Of a stretch of 6,879 nucleotides of DNA, positions 1 to 5,486 are shown one piece after another (position 1 is the first letter of the stretch; each line of letters starts with the position of its first letter). The DNA comes from an uncultured Gemella sp. (lineage in GTDB: Bacteria > Bacillota > Bacilli > Staphylococcales > Gemellaceae). The notes under the pieces were generated by a model that was given only the letters and a program-made list of their open reading frames with translations, was not told where the DNA came from and searched no databases. The stretch covers positions 1 through 6,879 of the forward strand of contig CAMYEU010000091.1 of the NCBI GenBank assembly GCA_947254465.1, written 5' to 3'. The position numbers were made by a program, and so were the translations under genes.

Positions 1-46
1 AGATCCTGAGATGTCTCGTGGGCTCGGAGATGTGTATAAGAGACAG
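1..46 (+). other. Illumina Nextera adapter and index left on the contig end (not genomic)
   Basis: Positions 13-46 match the complete 34-base Nextera read-2 transposase adapter: GTCTCGTGGGCTCGG at 13-27, then the 19-base Tn5 mosaic end AGATGTGTATAAGAGACAG at 28-46. Positions 1-4 (AGAT) fit the last bases of the P7 flow-cell primer. Positions 5-12 (CCTGAGAT) fit an 8-base i7 index, which from memory is the adapter-strand form of N715. This is library-preparation sequence that survived trimming. Read in frame with the following gene it gives [10 protein letters not shown], whose CIRDR core is the usual protein-level mark of Nextera contamination. The GTG at 18 is therefore not a real start codon. 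Confidence 0.97.
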
Positions 47-47
47 A

Positions 48-1169
48 TTTATATGTGATGAGTGCGTTGATTTATGCTCAGATATAATCGAAGAAGAAAT
101 TGACTATAGAAATGCGAAAAATAAACCAGTATTTAAGTTATTAGAACCTCAGAAAATAATGGAACATTTGAATGAATATGTAATTAGTCAAGATAAAGCT
201 AAAAAATCTGTAGCTGTAGCTGTTTATAATCATTATAAAAGAATTATAGCTAAAGAGAACAATGATATTGAATTACAAAAAAGTAATATTGCTTTAATAG
301 GTAGCACAGGATCAGGGAAAACATTAATAGCTCAAACATTAGCGAAGATGCTTGATGTACCTTTTGCGATTTCTGATGCAACTACATTAACAGAAGCAGG
401 ATATGTAGGTGAAGATGTTGAAAATATTCTTCTGCGACTTATTCAAAGTGCTAATTATGATATAGAAAGAGCAGAAAAAGGTATTATCTATATAGATGAA
501 ATTGATAAAATCGCTAAAAAAGGTGAGAATGTTTCAATAACTCGTGATGTTTCTGGGGAAGGAGTTCAACAAGCTCTTCTTAAAATTTTAGAAGGGACTG
601 TTGCTAGTGTTCCGCCGCAAGGAGGAAGAAAACACCCAGGAGAAGAAATGATAAAAATCAATACTAAGAACATACTGTTTATTATTGGTGGTGCGTTCTC
701 TGGTATAGAAGAAATTATTAAACGTCGTCTTGGGGAAAAAGTGATTGGTTTTTCTAAGAGCGATGAGTTAAATGATAATGAGGATATTATTTCTAAAGTT
801 AAACATGAAGATTTAGTTAAATTTGGTATGATTCCAGAATTTATAGGTCGTATTCCTGTTGTTTGTTATCTTGAAGAGTTGGATGAAAAGGATTTAGTTA
901 AAGTATTAACTGAGCCTAAAAATTCAGTAGTTAAACAATATGAATATCTATTTGAACTTGATGGAGTAAAACTAGTATTTGAAAAAGAAGCGCTAGAAGA
1001 AATTGCTAAAGAATCGATTAAGAGAAAAACAGGAGCTCGTGGATTACGTTCTATTATCGAAGAGTTGCTTTTAGATGTAATGTTTGAAATTCCAAGTAAA
1101 AAAGATATTAAAACTTGCACGGTAACACGTGATAATGTAATTAATAAAACAAAACCAATTTTAAAATAA
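48..1169 (+). CDS. clpX: ATP-dependent Clp protease ATP-binding subunit ClpX (5' truncated)
   Basis: This is the AAA+ unfoldase that recognises, unfolds and threads substrates into the ClpP peptidase in the cytoplasm. The 373 genuine codons begin at TTT 48. By comparison with the B. subtilis protein (about 420 residues), roughly 32 N-terminal residues are missing, including the first cysteine pair of the zinc-binding domain. The second pair, C-D-E-C, is at 54-65. Counting codons from position 18, visible motifs are Walker A GSTGSGKT (95-102), pore loop GYVG (128-131), Walker B IIYIDEID (156-163), the RKH loop (204-206), the ClpP-docking IGF loop (243-245) and sensor-2 GAR (339-341). The IGF loop indicates a ClpP partner encoded elsewhere. 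Walker A has Ser where most ClpX have Pro. The C-terminus stops soon after the AAA+ small domain, so it is shorter than in B. subtilis. lon follows after 22 bp without a terminator, which suggests cotranscription. Confidence 0.97.
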   Translation, partial: FICDECVDLCSDIIEEEIDYRNAKNKPVFKLLEPQKIMEHLNEYVISQDKAKKSVAVAVYNHYKRIIAKENNDIELQKSNIALIGSTGSGKTLIAQTLAKMLDVPFAISDATTLTEAGYVGEDVENILLRLIQSANYDIERAEKGIIYIDEIDKIAKKGENVSITRDVSGEGVQQALLKILEGTVASVPPQGGRKHPGEEMIKINTKNILFIIGGAFSGIEEIIKRRLGEKVIGFSKSDELNDNEDIISKVKHEDLVKFGMIPEFIGRIPVVCYLEELDEKDLVKVLTEPKNSVVKQYEYLFELDGVKLVFEKEALEEIAKESIKRKTGARGLRSIIEELLLDVMFEIPSKKDIKTCTVTRDNVINKTKPILK

Positions 1170-1177
1170 ATAGGTTA

Positions 1178-1185
1178 GAGAGGAG
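1178..1185 (+). promoter_or_regulatory. Ribosome binding site that fixes the TTG start of lon
   Basis: GAGAGGAG lies in the 22-bp gap after the clpX stop, with its AGGAG core at 1181-1185. It sits 6 nt before the TTG at 1192. No ATG lies near the N-terminus in this frame; the first internal Met is residue 171. The site and the domain alignment therefore both support TTG as the initiator. Confidence 0.85.
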
Positions 1186-1191
1186 TTCGTT

Positions 1192-3489
1192 TTGACAAAA
1201 TATTATTTATTAGAGAATAGAGATTTATTCTTTCCGTCTAATACTTATACAATAGATGTAACGGACAAAAAATTTTTAAAAACAATAAAAACTGTAAAAA
1301 AAGATAAAATTCCAGTTTTTGTAACATATAAGAGAAAACCAATTGATAGTTATGATGATTCATTTTCTGAAGAGGATGTATTTGATAGTAATGGGTTCAA
1401 TGTTTTCTTTGGGACATATGGTCAACTTACAATTGATAAAAAAAATAAAAAGTATGAATATCACTGCTATGGTATAGCTGAGGTTAAAAGTGGGGTTTAT
1501 AACAATAATCTTGTAGAACACTTAGATATCAATATAAGAGAAGTCGTAGATAATGGATTTGATAAAGAAGGGTTATTAAATAGCATTAAAACAAAATTTG
1601 AGAGTTATTTAAAAAGAGAAAACTTTGATATAGATTACTATAAAACTGATGATTTAGAAAAATTCATTAATAAAAATATTAAATTCTTCCCAATTGATAA
1701 AATGTTAAAACAAAGAGTATTATTTTTACTAGATTTAGAGAAAAAAGCAATATTCTTAAATAGAAGTCTAGAAGCATTCTTAGTTGGTAATAGTTTTAAA
1801 CGAGAAATTGATGAGAAAGTTCGTACAAATATCGATAATCAACAGAAAGAATACTTTTTACGTGAACAGATGAAAGTAGTTCAAGATGAACTAAGACAAA
1901 TTTCACCTGAAGATGATGATATTGAAAAAATTCGTCAGGCGATTAATGAAATTGAGTTATCTGAGGAAGATAAAGCAGTATTATTAAAAGAAGTAGATCG
2001 TTTAGAAAAAACACCTGTTATGAGTCCAGAACACTCGATTATAAGAACATATTTGGATACTGTTATTGCTTTACCTTGGAACACGTTAACAGCAGATGAA
2101 ATAGATATAAAAAATGCTGAGAAAATTCTTAATGAAGATCATTATGGTCTAGAGAAAATAAAAGAAAGAATTTTAGAGTTCTTGGCTGTTAAGAAGTTAC
2201 GTGATGATATGAAGTCACCAATATTATGTTTATCAGGACCTCCAGGTGTTGGTAAGAGTTCATTAGCTAAGTCAATTGCCGCTTCTATGGGAAGAAGTTT
2301 TGTACGTATTTCTCTAGGAGGGGTTCATGATGAAGCTGAAATTCGTGGACATAGAAGAACATATCTAGGTGCATTACCAGGTAAAATCATTCAGTCGCTG
2401 AAAAAAATTAAAACTAAGAATCCTGTAATATTATTAGATGAAATTGATAAAATGGCATCTGATATTAAAGGGGATCCAGCAGCTGCGATGCTAGAAGTAA
2501 TTGATCCTGCACAAAATAACGAGTTTGTGGATCACTATCTAGATATTCCATTTGATTTATCAAAAGTACTGTTTATTGCAACAGCAAATAACCTAAGCTT
2601 AATTCCGGCGCCGCTTAGAGACAGAATGGAAGTTATCGAATTAGAATCATATACAATTAAAGAAAAAGAAAATATTGCTGCTAAATATTTAATTCCACGC
2701 CAAATTAAAGAAAATGGTCTGAAAAAAGGTCAAATTACTTTTAGTAAACAAGCTATTAATAAAATAATTAATGGTTATACATATGAAGCAGGAGTAAGGA
2801 ATTTAGAGCGAGTTTTCGGAGCAATCTGTAGAAAAGCTGCTTTGAAAGTTCTTCAAGGTGAGGAAAAAATTAAAGTTGGAGTTAATAACCTAGAAGATTT
2901 TGCTGGTCCTGAAAAATACAGCGGAAAAGACAAGAATGTAAAACCAGAGATAGGATTAGTTAATGGATTAGCGTATACAGTAGTTGGTGGAGATACATTA
3001 GAGATTGAAACGAGTATCTCAAAAGGTACAGGTAAAATTATCCTTACTGGTAAACTAGGGGATGTAATGAAAGAATCAGCTCAAATGGCTATTTCATTTT
3101 TACGTTCTAATGCAGAAAAACTAGGAATTGAAGATGTTAATTTCTCAGAAGTTGATATACATCTACATGTTCCAGAAGGAGCAGTTCCTAAAGATGGTCC
3201 GTCAGCAGGTATTACGATTACTACTTCAGTATATTCAGCTTTAACTAAAAAACCGGTTGATAATAATATTGCAATGACTGGAGAAATGACTTTACATGGT
3301 AAAGTATTACCAATCGGAGGAGTTAAAGAGAAAATCTTAAGTTCTGAAAAGATGAATATTAATACTATTATTATTCCAACTAAGAATAAAAAAGATTTAA
3401 TTGATATACCTGAAGAAGTTCTTGAAAAATTAACTATTCACACAGTAGACAATATTCAAGAAGTGTTTAAAATAGTATTTGGAGAATAA
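1192..3489 (+). CDS. lon: ATP-dependent serine protease Lon (LonA type)
   Basis: This cytoplasmic AAA+ protease degrades misfolded and regulatory proteins, with ATPase and peptidase on one chain. The 765 residues are close to B. subtilis LonA (774). The order is a divergent N-terminal substrate-recognition domain (about 1-200), a helical linker with FLREQMKVVQDEL (222-234), the AAA+ module (about 315-580) and the protease domain (about 585-765). Visible motifs are Walker A GPPGVGKS (349-356), the GHRRTYLGA pore segment (386-394), Walker B ILLDEIDK (413-420) and the catalytic Ser in KDGPSAG (Ser671). Lys714 in GGVKEK completes the Ser-Lys dyad, with the same 43-residue spacing as S679/K722 in E. 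coli Lon. It is therefore predicted to be active. TTG is the start. The N domain keeps only a loose match to the usual opening motif. The gene lies between clpX and ysxC; B. subtilis also has lonB there, which is absent here. Confidence 0.97.
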   Translation: MTKYYLLENRDLFFPSNTYTIDVTDKKFLKTIKTVKKDKIPVFVTYKRKPIDSYDDSFSEEDVFDSNGFNVFFGTYGQLTIDKKNKKYEYHCYGIAEVKSGVYNNNLVEHLDINIREVVDNGFDKEGLLNSIKTKFESYLKRENFDIDYYKTDDLEKFINKNIKFFPIDKMLKQRVLFLLDLEKKAIFLNRSLEAFLVGNSFKREIDEKVRTNIDNQQKEYFLREQMKVVQDELRQISPEDDDIEKIRQAINEIELSEEDKAVLLKEVDRLEKTPVMSPEHSIIRTYLDTVIALPWNTLTADEIDIKNAEKILNEDHYGLEKIKERILEFLAVKKLRDDMKSPILCLSGPPGVGKSSLAKSIAASMGRSFVRISLGGVHDEAEIRGHRRTYLGALPGKIIQSLKKIKTKNPVILLDEIDKMASDIKGDPAAAMLEVIDPAQNNEFVDHYLDIPFDLSKVLFIATANNLSLIPAPLRDRMEVIELESYTIKEKENIAAKYLIPRQIKENGLKKGQITFSKQAINKIINGYTYEAGVRNLERVFGAICRKAALKVLQGEEKIKVGVNNLEDFAGPEKYSGKDKNVKPEIGLVNGLAYTVVGGDTLEIETSISKGTGKIILTGKLGDVMKESAQMAISFLRSNAEKLGIEDVNFSEVDIHLHVPEGAVPKDGPSAGITITTSVYSALTKKPVDNNIAMTGEMTLHGKVLPIGGVKEKILSSEKMNINTIIIPTKNKKDLIDIPEEVLEKLTIHTVDNIQEVFKIVFGE
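3481..3485 (+). promoter_or_regulatory. Ribosome binding site of ysxC inside the end of lon
   Basis: GGAGA forms part of the last codons of lon (Gly-Glu) and lies 6 nt before the ysxC ATG at 3492. The lon stop at 3487-3489 falls between the site and the start. This arrangement is typical of translational coupling, so ysxC output probably depends on ribosomes that finish lon. Confidence 0.7.
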
Positions 3490-3491
3490 AA

Positions 3492-4088
3492 ATGAAAAAG
3501 TTAAATACACATAATGTAGATTTACTTATAAGTGCGGTATCAAAAAAACAATATCCAGAACATGAGAAACCAGAAGTTGCAATGTGTGGTCGTTCAAACG
3601 TTGGGAAATCATCTTTTATTAATACAATTTTAGAAAGAAAAAACTATGCTCGTGTTTCTTCTAAACCAGGAAAAACTCGTACACTAAACTTTTTCGATGT
3701 AGATGATCAAGTAGTTCTAGTTGACGTTCCGGGATATGGATATGCAAAATTATCAAAACCTGAAAAAGAAAAACTATATGATATGATAGTTGAGTATTTT
3801 ACTAATAGTGAAAACCTTGGATTTGTATTACATTTAATTGATAGTAGACATAAGCCTTCTCAAGATGATATTGAGATGAATGAATTTTTAAATTATTATG
3901 AAATTCCATTCGTTATAGTTATGACAAAAATTGATAAGATATCAAAAAATGAATTGGCTAAAAATACGGGAATTATAAAACGAGAATTAGATCTAACGAA
4001 TAATATGGCGATTATTCCATTTTCTTCGGTTACTAAAATAGGTAAAGAGCAAGTACTTAGTGAAATTGCTAAAGTATTAGAAGATTAA
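3492..4088 (+). CDS. ysxC: Ribosome biogenesis GTP-binding protein YsxC/EngB
   Basis: This is a TRAFAC-class GTPase of the EngB/YihA/YsxC family. In Bacillota it acts in late assembly of the 50S ribosomal subunit and is usually essential. At 198 residues it is almost the same size as B. subtilis YsxC (195). All G motifs are visible: G1 GRSNVGKS (33-40), the switch-I segment KPGKTRTLNFF (58-68) with the conserved G2 Thr, G3 DVPGYGYAK (78-86), G4 TKID (145-148), and a G5-like FSS (177-179). The PGYGYAK sequence after G3 is characteristic of EngB. The gene starts 2 bp after the lon stop, so it is the third member of the clpX-lon-ysxC unit, and a strong terminator follows it. The same neighbourhood in B. 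subtilis supports the assignment. Confidence 0.97.
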   Translation: MKKLNTHNVDLLISAVSKKQYPEHEKPEVAMCGRSNVGKSSFINTILERKNYARVSSKPGKTRTLNFFDVDDQVVLVDVPGYGYAKLSKPEKEKLYDMIVEYFTNSENLGFVLHLIDSRHKPSQDDIEMNEFLNYYEIPFVIVMTKIDKISKNELAKNTGIIKRELDLTNNMAIIPFSSVTKIGKEQVLSEIAKVLED

Positions 4089-4107
4089 AATTTGAAATAG
4101 AGATGAG

Positions 4108-4167
4108 AGGTGGCTCAAAAATCGTTGTTTTTAAGAAACAAGATTTTGTTGAGTCACCTTGTTTTTT
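4108..4167 (+). terminator. Rho-independent terminator of the clpX-lon-ysxC unit
   Basis: The left arm at 4108-4130 begins AGGTGGCTCAA. It pairs with the right arm at 4136-4159, which ends TTGAGTCACCT, around a short TTAAG loop. There is one G-T wobble and small internal mismatches or bulges. The run TTTTTT at 4162-4167 follows. It begins 19 bp after the ysxC stop. The opposite strand lacks a T tract after the stem, so it acts in one direction. Confidence 0.88.
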
Positions 4168-4213
4168 GATTATCCTTAAGGTATAAGTGGTGTTTTTTTA
4201 TAAATATTTTATC

Positions 4214-4242
4214 TTTACATGATAAAATAAACCTGGTATAAT
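4214..4242 (+). promoter_or_regulatory. Upstream sigma-A-type promoter (P1) of rpsP
   Basis: A -35 box TTTACA (4214-4219) and a perfect -10 box TATAAT (4237-4242) are separated by 17 bp. A TG at 4234-4235 makes it an extended -10 promoter. Transcription would start near 4249, so its transcript carries the hairpin at 4256-4274 and about 180 nt of leader before rpsP. No other gene lies between it and rpsP. Confidence 0.75.
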
Positions 4243-4255
4243 AAGGTTTAGGTGA

Positions 4256-4274
4256 GTCAACAAAAAAAGTTGAC
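4256..4274 (+). promoter_or_regulatory. Hairpin with a seven-A loop between the two rpsP promoters
   Basis: GTCAAC (4256-4261) and GTTGAC (4269-4274) are perfect complements around seven A residues. A weaker outer pairing of GGTG (4251-4254) with CACC (4281-4284) could extend it. Only transcripts from the upstream promoter would contain it. As DNA it could also be a protein site just upstream of the second promoter. Its role is unknown. Confidence 0.5.
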
Positions 4275-4285
4275 ATTTTTCACCG

Positions 4286-4305
4286 AAAAGTATTGACATA
4301 CTTTT
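4286..4305. repeat. Perfect 8-bp inverted repeat over the -35 box; candidate operator
   Basis: AAAAGTAT (4286-4293) and ATACTTTT (4298-4305) are exact reverse complements separated by TGAC. The repeat overlaps the whole -35 box of the main rpsP promoter, where a bound repressor would block polymerase. In such AT-rich DNA an 8-bp repeat by chance is not very unlikely, and I do not recognise the site as belonging to a known regulator. Confidence 0.4.
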
Positions 4306-4321
4306 ACTTTAATGTTAGAAT
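4293..4321 (+). promoter_or_regulatory. Main sigma-A promoter (P2) of rpsP
   Basis: A consensus -35 box TTGACA (4293-4298) is followed, after exactly 17 bp, by the -10 box TAGAAT (4316-4321). TG at 4313-4314 gives an extended -10 element. Transcription should start near 4328, leaving a leader of about 105 nt before rpsP. This is the strongest promoter in the window, as expected for a ribosomal protein gene. Confidence 0.85.
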
Positions 4322-4353
4322 AGTATCTAGCTTAGAAAACTTAGCGTTATAGA

Positions 4354-4415
4354 TTCAACTTTTTCATTAAAACACTTCATAAACACACACACATAAAATT
4401 AATAAAAAAGTTGAA
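4354..4415 (+). promoter_or_regulatory. Long-range stem in the rpsP leader, ending next to the ribosome binding site
   Basis: The left arm TTCAACTTTTTCATTAA (4354-4370) pairs with the right arm TTAATAAAAAAGTTGAA (4399-4415) at 16 of 17 positions. The only mismatch is C4365 with A4404. The 28-nt loop (4371-4398) is rich in CA repeats. The stem ends 3 nt before the TAAGGAG ribosome binding site (4419-4425). Its position suggests control of rpsP translation or transcript stability. Homopolymer T and A tracts account for part of the pairing, so the function is inferred. Confidence 0.55.
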
Positions 4416-4418
4416 ACA

Positions 4419-4425
4419 TAAGGAG
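4419..4425 (+). promoter_or_regulatory. Ribosome binding site of rpsP
   Basis: TAAGGAG ends 7 nt before the ATG at 4433. It lies directly downstream of the leader stem, so folding or unfolding of that stem could affect ribosome access. Confidence 0.88.
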
Positions 4426-4432
4426 TACAAAC

Positions 4433-4705
4433 ATGGCAGTAAAAATCCGTTTAAAAAGATTAGGTGCTAAAAAATCACCTTTCTACCGTATCGTTGTTGC
4501 TGATTCAAGATCTCCACGTGATGGACGTTCTATCGAAACTATCGGTACTTACAATGCTGTTAAAGAACCAGCAGAAGTTAAAATCGATGAAGAGTTAGCA
4601 TTAAAATGGTTAGGTAATGGAGCTCAACCTTCTGACACAGTTAGAAGTTTATTATCAAAAGAAGGAATTATGAAAAAATTCCACGATTCAAAATTAAATA
4701 AATAA
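4433..4705 (+). CDS. rpsP: 30S ribosomal protein bS16
   Basis: This is a small-subunit ribosomal protein that binds 16S rRNA early in 30S assembly. The 90 residues match the usual length in Bacilli. The conserved N-terminal half is clear: [20 protein letters not shown] followed by [21 protein letters not shown]. Its codons look more optimised than those of the neighbours, as expected for a highly expressed gene. It stands alone, with two promoters upstream and a terminator downstream. In B. subtilis and many relatives rpsP lies in the ffh-rpsP-rimM-trmD-rplS cluster; none of those genes is adjacent here. Regulation may act through the structured leader and the inverted repeat over the -35 box. 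Confidence 0.98.
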   Translation: MAVKIRLKRLGAKKSPFYRIVVADSRSPRDGRSIETIGTYNAVKEPAEVKIDEELALKWLGNGAQPSDTVRSLLSKEGIMKKFHDSKLNK

Positions 4706-4712
4706 TATATTT

Positions 4713-4745
4713 AGCCCCTTAGTTAATAAGGGGTTTTTGTTTTAT
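4713..4745 (+). terminator. Rho-independent terminator of rpsP
   Basis: CCCCTTA (4715-4721) pairs perfectly with TAAGGGG (4727-4733) around a GTTAA loop, and A4713-G4714 can extend the stem. The T-rich run TTTTTGTTTT (4734-4743) follows. It starts 8 bp after the rpsP stop and separates rpsP from the transporter operon. Confidence 0.93.
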
Positions 4746-4750
4746 AAAAA

Positions 4751-4762
4751 TTGTGCTATAAT
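4751..4762 (+). promoter_or_regulatory. Extended -10 promoter of the amino acid ABC transporter operon
   Basis: TGCTATAAT (4754-4762) is an extended -10 element with a perfect TATAAT at 4757-4762. The position for a -35 box at 17-bp spacing (4734-4739, TTTTTG) falls in the T tract of the rpsP terminator and is a poor match, so recognition probably relies on the extended -10. The start would be near 4769, giving a leader of about 70 nt. Confidence 0.65.
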
Positions 4763-4825
4763 TAAATATAAAATTTTAACAAAAACAAACTACATGGCTG
4801 TAGAATGGTGTTAGAATCTAAGAAT

Positions 4826-4831
4826 AGGAGG
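4826..4831 (+). promoter_or_regulatory. Ribosome binding site of the permease gene
   Basis: A full-consensus AGGAGG sits 7 nt before the ATG at 4839 and fixes that start. Confidence 0.88.
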
Positions 4832-4838
4832 ATGATAT

Positions 4839-5483
4839 ATGGAATATTTAATAGAAATATTACCTAGTCTGATGAATGGTGCACTTATAACATTAGAAGT
4901 GTTTTTTCTTGTTTTAGTATTATCGATTCCGTTAGGTATTGTAATAGCATTTATTATGCGATTTAATATTAAATTATTAAATTACTTTATTAATATCTAT
5001 ATATGGATTATGCGTGGAACGCCGTTGTTACTACAATTGATTTTCATTTACTACGTTTTACCATCGGTGGGAATACGTTTTGACAGATTACCTGCTGCTA
5101 TAATTGCATTTACATTGAACTATGCAGCTTATTTTGCTGAAATTTTCCGTGGAGGTATTGAATCAATACCAAAAGGCCAATACGAGGCAGCAAAAGTATT
5201 GAAATTTACACAATTTCAGACAATTAGATATGTTATTTTGCCACAAGTAATAAAAATTGTATTACCAAGTGTATTTAATGAAATAATGAGTCTTGTTAAG
5301 GATACATCATTAGTTTATGCATTGGGAATTAGTGACCTAATATTAGCGAGTAGAACGGCTGCTAATAGAGATGCTAGTTTGTTACCGATGTTTATCGCAG
5401 GAGCAATTTATTTGATATTAATAGGTATTGTGACAATTGTATCTAAGAGAGTAGAAAAACGTTATAATTATGATAGGAGGTAA
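4839..5483 (+). CDS. Polar amino acid ABC transporter permease (HisM/GlnP family)
   Basis: This is an inner-membrane subunit of an amino acid importer, probably acting as a homodimer because only one permease gene is present. The 214 residues match the family. There are about five hydrophobic segments (roughly 13-40, 48-75, 85-103, 137-168 and 183-202). The family motif RGTPLLLQ (59-66) is visible. The cytoplasmic EAA loop that contacts the ATPase starts near Glu101 (AEIFRGGIESIPKGQYEAAK). In that loop the Gly usually found four residues after the EAA triplet is Lys122 (EAAKVLKF). It is the first gene of the operon, with the ATPase 3 bp downstream and the binding protein after that. The substrate cannot be told from this subunit. 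Confidence 0.94.
   Translation: MEYLIEILPSLMNGALITLEVFFLVLVLSIPLGIVIAFIMRFNIKLLNYFINIYIWIMRGTPLLLQLIFIYYVLPSVGIRFDRLPAAIIAFTLNYAAYFAEIFRGGIESIPKGQYEAAKVLKFTQFQTIRYVILPQVIKIVLPSVFNEIMSLVKDTSLVYALGISDLILASRTAANRDASLLPMFIAGAIYLILIGIVTIVSKRVEKRYNYDRR
5475..5480 (+). promoter_or_regulatory. Ribosome binding site of the ATPase gene inside the permease gene
   Basis: A perfect AGGAGG forms the last two sense codons (Arg-Arg) of the permease. It ends 6 nt before the ATPase ATG at 5487, with the permease stop in between. The layout indicates translational coupling of the two subunits. Confidence 0.85.
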
Positions 5484-5486
5484 TGT

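Noticed and set aside
866..1120. 84-residue open frame on the minus strand inside clpX
   Set aside because: It lies fully antisense to a conserved part of clpX, its composition is that of a reverse-frame shadow (Ser-rich), and it has no recognisable domain.
4174..4199. Second terminator after ysxC (palindrome CCTTAAGG at 4174-4181 and T run at 4193-4199)
   Set aside because: The palindrome leaves no room for a loop and is not next to the T run, so it is not a convincing terminator.
4789..4817. Possible second promoter for the transporter operon (TGTTAGAAT at 4809-4817, ACTACA at 4789-4794)
   Set aside because: Transcription would start near 4824, right at the ribosome binding site, leaving almost no leader, and the -35 is a poor match.
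4790..4821. Small inverted repeats before the permease (CTACA/TGTAG at 4790-4803 and TTAGA-A-TCTAA at 4811-4821) as a riboswitch or operator
   Set aside because: The stems are only 5 bp in AT-rich DNA and there is no conserved riboswitch core, so chance is a sufficient explanation.
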